A stretch of 60,732 bases of DNA, from NCBI GenBank assembly GCA_030653435.1, contig JAURZI010000116.1:1-60732 (forward strand), read 5' to 3'. Positions 37,697 to 46,621 of this stretch are shown here, piece by piece. The stretch's first letter is position 1; each line of letters starts with the position of its first letter. Made by a program: the position numbers and the translations under genes. The notes under the pieces were generated by a model. That model had not been told where the DNA came from, did no database searches, and saw only the letters and a list, made by a program, of their open reading frames with translations. The DNA is from Methylovulum sp. Its GTDB lineage: Bacteria; Pseudomonadota; Gammaproteobacteria; Methylococcales; Methylomonadaceae.

Positions 37697-39373
37697 ATGA
37701 ACGATCTGTGGTTTTTCCTGAAATTATTCAAACCACAACGGGCTAATCTAGCCGTGGGTATGCTGCTGTCGCTGTTGACGGCGCTGTCTTCCGTAGCTTT
37801 ATTGACGCTATCGGGTTGGTTTATCAGCGCCTCCGCACTGGCCGGCTTAAACGCCGAGGCATGGGCATTCAACTTTGTCTTGCCTGCCGCACAAATACGC
37901 GCCCTAGCCATAGCCCGCACGGCAAGTCGCTATGCAGAACGACTGGTCACGCATGAAGCGACATTCCACGTGCTTGCCAATATACGGGGCTGGTTTTTCC
38001 AACAGCTTATTCCGTTAGTGCCGGGGCGTTTGTCGTCGCTGCGTAGCGGTGATGTGCTATCGCGCATGACTGCGGATATTGATGCGCTGGATGCGCTATA
38101 CCTGCGCCTGCTCTCACCCGCCCTGGTCGCCGCGCTGGGCGTCGGTGCGGTAACCGCCTTCCTCTATCTTTATGCACCGATCATCAGCCTGAATACCGGG
38201 GTTATGCTGGCGCTTGCCTCGGTGGCGGTGCCGTGGCTGTTCACTGTCCTCGGACGTGGCGGCGCCGAAGAAACCGTTGTGCTGGCGGCAAACTTCAGAA
38301 TCCGTCACCTCGATATGCTGCAAGGCCTGGCGGATTTGCTGGCGTATCGCGCCTACCCGCGTTTTAACGCGTTGCTGGACCAGTGTTCTAGGTTGATGGT
38401 GGACACGCAGCGGCGCAATAACCGTTTGACGGCAATATCCTCAGCGCTCACCTTATTGCTGTCGCAATCCGCGTTATTGGCGGCACTGCTAATGGCCGCA
38501 CTGTTATACCGGGACAGGCTGTTATCCGGTGCAGAATCGGTTATGCTGGTTTTTTGTGTGCTGGCGGCGTTCGAATTTGCCATGCCCTTGCCGCAAGCCT
38601 TGCAAATGCTGGCAAAAACCGGCAAAGCCGCGCAACGCATCAGGCAAGTGGCGCAGATGTCGCCGACCATAACCTCGCCGCGACAGCCATCAGCCTTGCC
38701 CTATGGATATGGTTTACAACTCGATGATGTCAGCTTCCGTTACCCTAACCAGCCAGACTGGGCATTGCGTCAGGTCTCGCTCAGCATTCCGCAAAACAGC
38801 AAACTGGCGATTATCGGCGCCAGCGGTTCCGGCAAAACCACGCTGCTGCATATGCTCATGCGTTATTACGATGCCGATCAAGGCCGCATCCTGCTAGCCG
38901 GGCACAACCTCAAACAATTCGATAGCGATGATCTATTAACCCGTTATGGCGTCTTGTCGCAACGTAGCGAACTGTTTGCCGCCACGATTAAAGACAACCT
39001 GCTCATCGCCAAACCGAAGGCGAGCGCAGCGGAACTGGCTGCGGCGCTCAGTTCCGCTGGGTTGAGAACCCTGATAAACCGCTTGCCCGACGGCATCGAC
39101 ACCTGGGTAGGTGAAAGCGGCTTGAAAGTGTCCGGCGGCGAGGCAAGACGCATTGCCTTGGCGCGGCTTTACCTTAAAAACGCACCTATCCTGATACTCG
39201 ATGAACCTACCGAAGGCCTGGATAAAGAAACGGAACGCGAAGTCCTGAATACATTAGCCGCATTTGCCCAAGACAAGACCCTGATTATCGTGACGCACCG
39301 TGAGGCTGGCCTGGATTTGGCCGATAAGGTTTACCGGATGGAACGGGGCGTACTGATAGGAACGTCGCTATAG
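37697..39373 (+). CDS. cydC: Heterodimeric ABC exporter subunit CydC
   Basis: 558 residues from ATG 37697 (an in-frame TTG at 37688 is less likely). Transmembrane domain, then ATPase with Walker A GASGSGKTTL, signature VSGGEARRIALARL and Walker B LILDEPTEGLD. It forms the exporter with CydD. The pair is essential for functional cytochrome bd in related bacteria. A strong hairpin follows the stop codon. Confidence 0.93.
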   Translation: MNDLWFFLKLFKPQRANLAVGMLLSLLTALSSVALLTLSGWFISASALAGLNAEAWAFNFVLPAAQIRALAIARTASRYAERLVTHEATFHVLANIRGWFFQQLIPLVPGRLSSLRSGDVLSRMTADIDALDALYLRLLSPALVAALGVGAVTAFLYLYAPIISLNTGVMLALASVAVPWLFTVLGRGGAEETVVLAANFRIRHLDMLQGLADLLAYRAYPRFNALLDQCSRLMVDTQRRNNRLTAISSALTLLLSQSALLAALLMAALLYRDRLLSGAESVMLVFCVLAAFEFAMPLPQALQMLAKTGKAAQRIRQVAQMSPTITSPRQPSALPYGYGLQLDDVSFRYPNQPDWALRQVSLSIPQNSKLAIIGASGSGKTTLLHMLMRYYDADQGRILLAGHNLKQFDSDDLLTRYGVLSQRSELFAATIKDNLLIAKPKASAAELAAALSSAGLRTLINRLPDGIDTWVGESGLKVSGGEARRIALARLYLKNAPILILDEPTEGLDKETEREVLNTLAAFAQDKTLIIVTHREAGLDLADKVYRMERGVLIGTSL

Positions 39374-39377
39374 GCCC

Positions 39378-39411
39378 GGCGTTTCCGGTGCTTGGTTGCA
39401 CCGAAAACGCC
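39378..39411. terminator. Bidirectional hairpin between convergent cydC and apbE
   Basis: GGCGTTTCCGGTGC (39378-39391) pairs with GCACCGAAAACGCC (39398-39411) over 14 bases with one mismatch, around a 6-base loop. It fills the 45-base gap between the two stop codons. No long T tract follows on either side, but the position suggests transcript end formation for both genes. Confidence 0.6.
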
Positions 39412-39418
39412 CGCTTCC

Positions 39419-40459
39419 TTATTTAATCTGGATTTGTTTCATGGCCGCCAAAGCGGCGCTGCTGTACTCGTTAAACACCTCGCCTTGCTGCTCTATAAAC
39501 AATGCCGCAATACCCGCCTTGTTGGCGGCTTCGATACCGGCCTGCCTGCCTAGACATAATAATGCCGTGTCCCAGGCATCGGCCTGGGTCGGGTCGGCAC
39601 CCAGCACGGTGACCGATACGGTGTGGTGCTCTATGGGCCTACCGGTTTTCGCATCCAGGATATGGCTGTAGCGCTTGCCGTCAGCATCAAAAAAGTGCCG
39701 GTAAGTCCCTGCTGTCATAACCGCCAGCGGCTCAGTTTGCCCTATGGCGATAATTTTATTCATCGTGCGTTCGCCGGACAACGGTTTCTCTAGCGCTATG
39801 CGCCAAGACTCGCCATCGGGTTTGCTGCCCCGTGTCTGTAATTCACCGCCGATTTCCACCAGATAATGTTCTATGCCTTGCCGCTCCAATAGCGTGGCAA
39901 TGCGCCCTACGCTATAACCCTGGGCAATGGATGACAAATCGATTTTAAGTTCCGGGTTCAACTTACGCAAGTGTGTGGCGTCCAGCACCTCAATTTGTGC
40001 AAACCCCACTTCTTTCAGCGCCGCCGCTAACGTTGTCTGATCCGGGATTGATAATTTGTCATTTTTAAAGCCCCATAAATCAAATAACGGTTTAATCGTC
40101 AAATCGTAACAACCGTTAGTGGCCTGACTGACTAAGCGCGCTTGTTCAACCAAGGCAATAATTTCTTCATTGACCGTCAGCGGTTCGCTGCTCAGCGTCT
40201 TATTCAGCTGCTCAATAGCGGAATCGGGGCGATAATTCGACAGCAATTGGTCCAGGCGGGCCAATTCATCATCCACCGTTTTTTTTACCGTTAATGTATC
40301 GGCTAATTGCGCTGACCAGAAACTGACATGATAAGTCGTCCCCTGCGCCTCGCCGCCGAATTTTTGAACTTCCGGGAGTTTTTCGCAGCCCGACAGCGCC
40401 AGCATGAATATCAGGTTCAGTAACAGTTTGCAGAAGAAGGTATGTCGATAAGAGTTCAT
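39419..40459 (-). CDS. apbE: FAD:protein FMN transferase (ApbE family lipoprotein)
   Basis: 346 residues. A lipoprotein signal ends in LALSGC near residue 25. The ApbE fold is shown by AQGTTYHVSFW, LDQLLSNYRPDSAIEQLN, DLSSIAQGYSVGRIATLL and the metal/FAD end LAVMTAGTYRHFF with SHILDAKTGRP. ApbE attaches FMN to threonines of flavoproteins such as Rnf/Nqr subunits in the periplasm. No rnf or nqr genes are nearby. Confidence 0.9.
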   Translation of the reverse strand: MNSYRHTFFCKLLLNLIFMLALSGCEKLPEVQKFGGEAQGTTYHVSFWSAQLADTLTVKKTVDDELARLDQLLSNYRPDSAIEQLNKTLSSEPLTVNEEIIALVEQARLVSQATNGCYDLTIKPLFDLWGFKNDKLSIPDQTTLAAALKEVGFAQIEVLDATHLRKLNPELKIDLSSIAQGYSVGRIATLLERQGIEHYLVEIGGELQTRGSKPDGESWRIALEKPLSGERTMNKIIAIGQTEPLAVMTAGTYRHFFDADGKRYSHILDAKTGRPIEHHTVSVTVLGADPTQADAWDTALLCLGRQAGIEAANKAGIAALFIEQQGEVFNEYSSAALAAMKQIQIK

Positions 40460-40614
40460 AGCTTAGCCGGGTTAGGAGGGTATGGGCCGGTATTATAGCA
40501 ATCTGCCGTGAAGCTGCGTAACTGGCTTGCCGCACTTGACAACGCGCAGGAATAATGCTGACATTTCCATGTCCGTATACCCTGTCTGATACTTACTTGA
40601 ATGTGGTGATTGTT

Positions 40615-41769
40615 ATGCAAAATATGTCCGGTATAGTCGATGTTGCCATAGGTTTAGTCTTTGTTTATTTATTGTTGAGCCTGATCTGTTGTTCGCTTAC
40701 AGAAATGGCGGAAACCGTGATATTTAAGGAGCGGGGGAAAAAACTGTGCACCGGTTTATTTGAACTGTTCGGCGGAGATAATGGGAATGACAGCACCCAA
40801 AAAAGCTTTGCGTTCCTAGACGCTTTTTATAAAAATCCGCTGATTTACAGCTTGTATAAAGGTCATGCCGCTATCTCGAAAAATTCGAATACCGATAAAA
40901 CAATCCAGCTGGTTTTACCGAAGAATCTACCTTCTTATATACCCCCTAAAACCTTTGCGCTGGCGTTTATCTCGCAAATACTCGAAGGACAAACCCTCAG
41001 CACGGCAACGTTGGCCGATAATATAGCCAATACGCCGCTACTGCCTGATGATCTCAGAATTTCGCTGAAAACGCTGGTTGAAAGCGCGGGCAATGACCTC
41101 AACGCAGCCATCCAGAACATTGAAGACTGGTATTCCGGCATGGGCAACCGGGTGTCCGGTTGGTATAAAAAACACACCCAAGGGGTCACGCTGGTCTTTG
41201 CCTGCCTGATAACAGTGTTGGGCAATGTCGATACCATCACTATCGCCAAAAGCCTGATGGTTGACGATACCTTGCGCCAGGAAATTGTAAATGCCGCCGG
41301 ACAATATGCCAAAATAGGCATGAAGCCATCACCGGCCCTCGCTGAAAAAGAAACGGCAGCCAACAAGTTAAAACAAGAAATAGAAAGTTTAGGCAAGGAC
41401 AGCAGCCAGGACGGGGCGCTTAAAAGCAAGCAAGCTGAACTCGATCTGTTAAATGCAAGCATAGCGGACATCAAGCAGGATTATTGCAAAGCCCAGGCCT
41501 TGGCGCCTAAACAATGTTACAGTGCACAAATGAAGCAAATTGCCACCTTGAGCAACTTAGGCCTGCCTATAGGCTGGCAGGGCGACGACCCCAGGACAAA
41601 ACTGACCTGCGCGAATTGGTTGGCAAAACTGCTGGGCTGGCTGATAACGGCGCTGTCCGTATCCCTAGGGGCGCCATTCTGGTTCGACATGCTCAATAAG
41701 GTCATGAATTTCAGGTCGGCGTTAAAGCCGCAAGAACCTGGCGACAAAACAGCTGAAGGAAAAGCATAA
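40615..41769 (+). CDS. Membrane protein of unknown function
   Basis: 384 residues from ATG 40615 (ATG 40555 is also possible, with AGGA three bases before it). A first membrane helix (IVDVAIGLVFVYLLLSLICC) is followed by a cytoplasmic or periplasmic stretch with an inferred helical bundle, a second helix (GVTLVFACLITVLGNVDTITIA), a coiled-coil segment with K/E-rich heptads (about residues 240-295), and a final helix (WLAKLLGWLITALSVSLGAPFWFDML). I do not recognise a characterised family. Pattern and order of helices resemble uncharacterised conserved proteins. No operon partner; it converges on the GGDEF/EAL gene. Confidence 0.6.
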   Translation: MQNMSGIVDVAIGLVFVYLLLSLICCSLTEMAETVIFKERGKKLCTGLFELFGGDNGNDSTQKSFAFLDAFYKNPLIYSLYKGHAAISKNSNTDKTIQLVLPKNLPSYIPPKTFALAFISQILEGQTLSTATLADNIANTPLLPDDLRISLKTLVESAGNDLNAAIQNIEDWYSGMGNRVSGWYKKHTQGVTLVFACLITVLGNVDTITIAKSLMVDDTLRQEIVNAAGQYAKIGMKPSPALAEKETAANKLKQEIESLGKDSSQDGALKSKQAELDLLNASIADIKQDYCKAQALAPKQCYSAQMKQIATLSNLGLPIGWQGDDPRTKLTCANWLAKLLGWLITALSVSLGAPFWFDMLNKVMNFRSALKPQEPGDKTAEGKA

Positions 41770-41780
41770 GGCCTATTAAA

Positions 41781-41814
41781 CAAGCCCGGCAGGCTTATAA
41801 ACCCGCCGGGCTTG
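41781..41814. terminator. Bidirectional terminator-like hairpin
   Basis: CAAGCCCGGC (41781-41790) and GCCGGGCTTG (41805-41814) form a perfect 10-base stem around a 14-base loop. It lies between the stops of the membrane protein gene and the convergent GGDEF/EAL gene. Confidence 0.6.
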
Positions 41815-41829
41815 GTTGCCTGTTTTGGA

Positions 41830-43482
41830 TTAGTATGCCGAAGAACGCATCCAGTCATTAAAATCTTTGACTGCCAAAGGCTTGTTCAAATAATAACCCT
41901 GGGCAATATCACAACCGTATTCCCTGAGCCTTTCCATAACCGCTTCGCTTTCCACGCCCTCTGCGGTGACTTGCAAGCCCAGATTATGCGCCAGGTTAAT
42001 CGTGGCCTTAACAATAACCGCATCATTTTCACTGCCCAAAATGTCGCTAACAAAAGACTTGTCTATTTTTAGCTCCGTCAAAGGCATTTTTTTCAAATAG
42101 GCTAGCGACGAATAACCGGTGCCAAAATCATCTATTGAAAACTGGTAACCCTTGGCATGCAGCCGTTTAATAATATCCAGCGCATGTTCAGGGTCACGCA
42201 TCACCGAGCCTTCGGTGATCTCCAGCATCATCCATTCCGGCTTAATGCCGGTGGCGGCGGCAATTCCGGTAATCAGGTCAGGCAATTCAGGGTCATGCAA
42301 ATCTTTTGCCGAAAGGTTGACCGATATTTTTAATGCTATCCCTTGTTGATGCCAGTCGCCCGCAGCACGAAACGCTTGCTTGAGGACCCAGGGCGTCAAT
42401 TGCGTTATCATTCTGGTCCGTTCCGCCATCGGGATAAACTCGTCCGGAGAAATAAGCCCATGTATAGGGTGGTGCCAGCGTAACAAGGCTTCGGCACCGT
42501 AGAGTTTACCGGTATTTATCGTCACCTTAGCCTGATAAAACAATTCCAGTTCATTGCGCTCTATCGCACGGCGCAATTCGGACATTAAGGTCAACCGTTT
42601 GGCACTGTGCTTATCCAGCGAAAAATCATATAAGGCGCAGCCTTTATGGGAACTTTGTGCCAAATCAAGCGCAACACCGGCCCTTTGCACCAGTGTGTCT
42701 ACATCTTCACCGTGCTCAGGAAAATGCACGATACCGATATTGGTGTGCACGCTAAAATGTAGTCGTTCAACTAAAAACGGTTGTTCCAATGCCTTTTGGA
42801 TATATTGCGCCAGTTGTTCAACCTCAACAATGTCGATAACATTAGTCAACAGAATGCCGAACACATTGCCGTCTATCTTGGCCACACTATCCCTTTCAGG
42901 GCTCACGCCCTGTAAACGCGTGGAAACCTGTTTAAGTATCAAATCGCTACTGGTCCGGCCTATCGTATCGTAAACCTCTTTAAAATTTGCAATTTCAACC
43001 AGCAGTATTGATAGCAACAAATCCTTGTGGGTAGCCGCAAAAATGGCCCGCTCCACCCTGTCATAAAAGAGTGTCCTATTTGGCAAATCGGTAACAGGGT
43101 CATGCGTGGTCACATAATTGGTCTGCCGCTCCAGATCATCTGTTTTAGTACGCAGTTCCTGCGTCTGGTCGAATATCATTGCGCCGGCATGATAAGCAAT
43201 AACGGAGCTTGAATATTGTCCCCAAAAACCAAAAACAAAAGGAATGCTATCCAAGATCCAAAGACCTGCGTTCTGTTTCTGTGCATTCATGATGCCCATC
43301 AACGATATGTCGCCGGTCACGTAAAGACAGGTTATGCACGTTCCGATAATAATGGCAGCAATAGCTATCAAAACACCTTGGTAGGCGGTTTTTGAAACTT
43401 CACCTTTCAGTATTTTAATATTATCACTTAGCAAAGAACTGGTGACCGCTATCATCACAATACCCCATATCAAAATAAACAC
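41830..43482 (-). CDS. Membrane-anchored GGDEF/EAL protein, probably a cyclic-di-GMP phosphodiesterase
   Basis: 550 residues starting at GTG 43482 with AAGG close upstream. Three hydrophobic segments (up to about residue 110), a GGDEF-type domain with THDPVTDLPNRTLFYDRVERA, then an EAL domain. The GGDEF signature is replaced by KIDGNVFGILL, so cyclase activity is unlikely. The EAL domain keeps GAEALLRWHHP, LEITEG and SIDDFGTGYSSL, so c-di-GMP hydrolysis is likely. The degenerate GGDEF domain may bind GTP or the inhibitor site. No sensory domain beyond the membrane region is seen. Confidence 0.88.
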   Translation of the reverse strand: MFILIWGIVMIAVTSSLLSDNIKILKGEVSKTAYQGVLIAIAAIIIGTCITCLYVTGDISLMGIMNAQKQNAGLWILDSIPFVFGFWGQYSSSVIAYHAGAMIFDQTQELRTKTDDLERQTNYVTTHDPVTDLPNRTLFYDRVERAIFAATHKDLLLSILLVEIANFKEVYDTIGRTSSDLILKQVSTRLQGVSPERDSVAKIDGNVFGILLTNVIDIVEVEQLAQYIQKALEQPFLVERLHFSVHTNIGIVHFPEHGEDVDTLVQRAGVALDLAQSSHKGCALYDFSLDKHSAKRLTLMSELRRAIERNELELFYQAKVTINTGKLYGAEALLRWHHPIHGLISPDEFIPMAERTRMITQLTPWVLKQAFRAAGDWHQQGIALKISVNLSAKDLHDPELPDLITGIAAATGIKPEWMMLEITEGSVMRDPEHALDIIKRLHAKGYQFSIDDFGTGYSSLAYLKKMPLTELKIDKSFVSDILGSENDAVIVKATINLAHNLGLQVTAEGVESEAVMERLREYGCDIAQGYYLNKPLAVKDFNDWMRSSAY

Positions 43483-43784
43483 CGCCTTAGAAGCATACCG
43501 CCATTGTTTTTGTTATAACTATAAAACAATAGCACCGGTTCACTGGCGAGTCTAATAAAATGGTAAAAATGATGACACTATCGCCATTGGCAACACTGTC
43601 CAGCCTTTGCAGCACTGGGCATCCGGCTCCCAACCTATTCTACCCAATGCCTCATCCCTTGCCTGGACATATTATTATCGTTGCGGATTTTTCGGGCAGA
43701 TATTTATTAAAACGCACAGGGATATTTTTAGTAAACTAGAGGTTATAACCTTAGCCAATAATCCCTACCTTGCACTTTATTCCC
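43483..43784. other. Intergenic region between divergent EAL and dipeptidase genes
   Basis: A hairpin ATTGTTTT (43503-43510) / AAAACAAT (43523-43530) lies 21 bases upstream of the minus-strand EAL gene start and could be an operator or promoter element. The remaining 250 bases contain no convincing ORF, RNA or repeat. Confidence 0.35.
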
Positions 43785-44468
43785 ATGCGCTTTCTGCCAC
43801 TCTGTCTGCTGGTTTTTGCCCTGCTGGTTTTTACAGCAACAACACACGCTAATCCGCCACTCATACCTCAGGACTTCGCTTATCTGGACGATGTTATTCC
43901 GGGCATCAGGCTGGAAATGGACTATTACACGGCACACAATTTTGTCGGCAAACCCATAGACGGCTATATCAAACCCCGCGCGATACTGAGCAGGCCTGCC
44001 GCAGATGCGCTGGCCGCCGTCCAACAGGAATTGTCGGCATTCGGTCTAGGCTTGAAAATCTTCGATGCCTACCGTCCACAACGTGCCGTCAATCATTTTG
44101 TGCGCTGGGCCGCCGACCCGGATGACAACCTGATGAAAAGCAAGCATTACCCCAATATCGATAAGTCCAAGCTTTTCAAGGAAGGCTATATATCCTCGCA
44201 TTCCGGCCATAGTCGAGGCAGCACCGTCGATTTGACGCTGGTGTCATTAAGCGGTGAGGATATTGATATGGGTGGCATATTTGATTTCTTCGGCCCTGAA
44301 TCCTGGCCGACAGCGCCGACGCCGTCGCCGTCGCAACGCGCGCATCGGATGCTGTTGCAAACCGTCATGGAAAAACACGGTTTTGCGCCGTACTCGCAAG
44401 AATGGTGGCACTTTACATTGAAAAACGAGCCCTACCCCGATATTTTCTTCGACTTTCCGGTCGAATAA
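43785..44468 (+). CDS. D-Ala-D-Ala dipeptidase (VanX/DdpX family), exported
   Basis: 227 residues from ATG 43785. A signal peptide (PLCLLVFALLVFTATTHA) precedes the catalytic domain. The zinc site of the VanX family is seen in SSHSGHSRGSTVDLTL (His and Asp) and EWWHF (Glu and His), with KIFDAYRPQRAVNHF upstream. The enzyme would cleave D-Ala-D-Ala in the periplasm, as DdpX does, feeding D-Ala reuse rather than vancomycin resistance. It is followed after 19 bases by a chorismate mutase gene. Confidence 0.85.
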   Translation: MRFLPLCLLVFALLVFTATTHANPPLIPQDFAYLDDVIPGIRLEMDYYTAHNFVGKPIDGYIKPRAILSRPAADALAAVQQELSAFGLGLKIFDAYRPQRAVNHFVRWAADPDDNLMKSKHYPNIDKSKLFKEGYISSHSGHSRGSTVDLTLVSLSGEDIDMGGIFDFFGPESWPTAPTPSPSQRAHRMLLQTVMEKHGFAPYSQEWWHFTLKNEPYPDIFFDFPVE

Positions 44469-44487
44469 CTTACCCACAGGCGACCTC

Positions 44488-45066
44488 ATGTCATTACCGT
44501 TTATCACGCTGACCCTGCTTGGCATACTGGTCGCACTACCCGTTCCGGCGCAACAAACAACGCCACGGCCCGCGTCCTGCGATGTCCGACAAACTGTCAC
44601 CTCTGTTCTTGCGCTCATTGAGGAACGTTTGCAACTGGCTGAAGACGTTGCCCGTTATAAATGGAATACACAAGGGGAAATCGAGGATAAGCGGCGTGAA
44701 CAAGCCATTATCAGCCACTTGGGTCAACGAGCCATCGCTCAGGGCTTGCCGGTGGCATGGGCGGAAAGTTTTTTCCGTGCACAAATCGAAGCCTCAAAAA
44801 CCGTGCAACAAGCTTTTTTTGCGGACTGGCGACTCAACCAAGCCAGCCGTTTTGATGGCGTGCCCGACCTTGCCGAAACCACCCGGCCTAAACTCGACGC
44901 ACTGACAGTAAAACTAATCGCGGCGCTTGCAGCGGCATCACCGCAGCTACGCCAATGCGGCGACGCTGTAGCCCGCCTCATCAAGGAAAATCCGAACACA
45001 GTGCAGCCTTGGCAAGCCGCCTATGCGGCAGCTATTGCCCCACTGTTAAAATTCACGGGGCAATGA
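44488..45066 (+). CDS. Exported chorismate mutase (AroQ gamma-type)
   Basis: 192 residues with an N-terminal signal (LTLLGILVALPVPAQ) and an all-helical AroQ domain. The likely active-site residues lie in LIEERLQLAEDVARYKW (Arg, Lys), IEDKRREQAI (Asp, Arg, Glu) and FFRAQIEASK (Gln). Secreted gamma-class mutases convert chorismate to prephenate outside the cytoplasm; why is unsettled. The gene is probably co-transcribed with the dipeptidase gene. Two cysteines (SCDV near the N-terminus and RQCGD near the end) could form the disulfide typical of exported versions. Confidence 0.8.
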   Translation: MSLPFITLTLLGILVALPVPAQQTTPRPASCDVRQTVTSVLALIEERLQLAEDVARYKWNTQGEIEDKRREQAIISHLGQRAIAQGLPVAWAESFFRAQIEASKTVQQAFFADWRLNQASRFDGVPDLAETTRPKLDALTVKLIAALAAASPQLRQCGDAVARLIKENPNTVQPWQAAYAAAIAPLLKFTGQ

Positions 45067-45136
45067 ACGTCGGCCGGGCATTTACCTAACCCGTATCAGC
45101 CATGCGGTGAAGCGCCAATGGAATCCACTATGTTGT

Positions 45137-46492
45137 TTACAACTCACCCTCCAACTGCTGATTAACATCCGCCAAATCCGCATCGCTAATTGCCCCCACC
45201 GCTGCTTTCAGACGGATAATGTTCAACAAATACTGGTAACGCGCTTCCAACAAATCCCGTTTCGCTGAAAACAATTGTTGTTGGGCGTTCAGCACATCGA
45301 CGCTGGTGCGGATGCCAACATCGTAACCCATTTTGGTGGAGTCCCATTGGCTCTGGCTGCTATTCAGGGCTTGTTCGTAGGCTGTAACCTGGGCGATGCT
45401 GGAATTGAGATTGAAATAGGCGGTTTGAGTGTCCAGCTCGGTTTGGCGGCGGGCGATTTCGACGTCGTCCAAGGCTTTTTGTTTGTTCAACACCGCTTGG
45501 CGGATGCGCGAACCGGTCGCGCCGCCTTGGTAAAGCGGCACTTGCAATTCCACGCCAATGGTACCGGTGTTGATGTCGCTGCCGAAACCGAAGTTACTGC
45601 CGTTGGCGGAGGATTCGGTGTAGCTGGCGACAGCATCGAGGGTGGGCAAGTGTGCAGCTTGGTTGCGCTCGATTTCTTGTCCGGCAAACGTGGCGAGGTC
45701 TTGCTGGATTTGGATGTTTAAATTACTGTCGGCCGCCACTTTCAGCCATTCGTCCAGTTTTTGCGTCAGTGCATTGGGCTTGAGGTTCGCTTTGACTTTT
45801 GCCAATGGGCTGGACATAGCGCCCGTGATAGCTTGCAAATGGCGTTTGGCGATTTCCAGCGTGTTTTGCGCGGCGATTTCTTGGGCGACGATTAAATCGA
45901 AGCGGGCTTGGGCTTCGTTGGTGTCGGTGATCGTTGAGCTACCGACTTGGAAGCGGGTTTTTGCCTGTTCCAGCTGACTTAAGATGGCCGCTTTTTGGGC
46001 GTTGATTAAATCGAGTTTATCTTGCGCGACCAGCGTATCGAAATAGCTTTGTGTGGTGCGTAGCATCAGGTTTTGCAGGGTCAAATGCAATTGCTTGTCC
46101 GCTTGGCTAACTTGGGTACGCAATTGCGCCATTTGCACCAGATTTTGCTTACGGAACAAGGGTTGCCGCGCTTCCACGCCGAATTCGTAGCCTTGGTAAG
46201 TATTTACGCCGTTGGGAAACGGTACGCCTTTACCTTGGTAACGCACATCCGACTGGGATGCACTGGCTCCAGCGCTGAAATTAACGATGGGGCGGTACAA
46301 GGCTTTAGCCTGTTCGATTAACTCTTGCGCGGCTTTGTTGGCGTTCAGGGCCGAGGCCAAAGTGGGATCGTGCGCTAACGCTAGATTGTAGATGTCTAGC
46401 AGGGATTGCGGCTTGGGGTTTGCGCCTGCGGGGGCCGCTTGGACGACAATTGCCGCCAGCACGCCGGTAATCAGCAATAGGGTTTGGCGCAT
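45137..46492 (-). CDS. tolC: TolC family outer-membrane channel
   Basis: 451 residues with a signal peptide (LLLITGVLAAIVVQAAPAGA) and two TolC structural repeats (LALAHDPTLASALNANKAAQ and later YDVGIRTSVDVLNAQQQLFSAKRDLLEARYQYLLNIIRLKAAVG). It is a closer match to classical TolC than the NodT-type channel at 18059. It ends an RND operon on the minus strand, 120 bases after the pump, with a repeat pair filling the gap. Confidence 0.92.
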   Translation of the reverse strand: MRQTLLLITGVLAAIVVQAAPAGANPKPQSLLDIYNLALAHDPTLASALNANKAAQELIEQAKALYRPIVNFSAGASASQSDVRYQGKGVPFPNGVNTYQGYEFGVEARQPLFRKQNLVQMAQLRTQVSQADKQLHLTLQNLMLRTTQSYFDTLVAQDKLDLINAQKAAILSQLEQAKTRFQVGSSTITDTNEAQARFDLIVAQEIAAQNTLEIAKRHLQAITGAMSSPLAKVKANLKPNALTQKLDEWLKVAADSNLNIQIQQDLATFAGQEIERNQAAHLPTLDAVASYTESSANGSNFGFGSDINTGTIGVELQVPLYQGGATGSRIRQAVLNKQKALDDVEIARRQTELDTQTAYFNLNSSIAQVTAYEQALNSSQSQWDSTKMGYDVGIRTSVDVLNAQQQLFSAKRDLLEARYQYLLNIIRLKAAVGAISDADLADVNQQLEGEL

Positions 46493-46536
46493 AGTGGGTA
46501 AACCTTTGGGTAATGGGTTAAAGTGTTGGTATCATT

Positions 46537-46621
46537 CAGTCGTAAGGTACGCATTGCGTACCTTTTCAAAAATTCATTATTGCCATCCATGTAACAGGTA
46601 CGCGATGCGTACCTACGACTG
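46537..46621. repeat. Inverted pair of GTAG-type REP palindromes between the RND pump and tolC
   Basis: The right arm (46597-46621, read on the minus strand) begins GTAGGTACGCATCGCGTACC after CAGTC; the left arm (46537-46562) is its near-inverted partner with GTAA. About 34 bases separate the arms. The element fills most of the linker between rnd and tolC. The pump gene stop codon TAG (46613-46615) and its last two codons lie inside the right arm. Confidence 0.7.

Noticed and set aside
43785-44468. Vancomycin resistance gene
   Set aside because: A VanX-type dipeptidase alone, exported and without vanH or vanA, points to peptidoglycan turnover rather than resistance.
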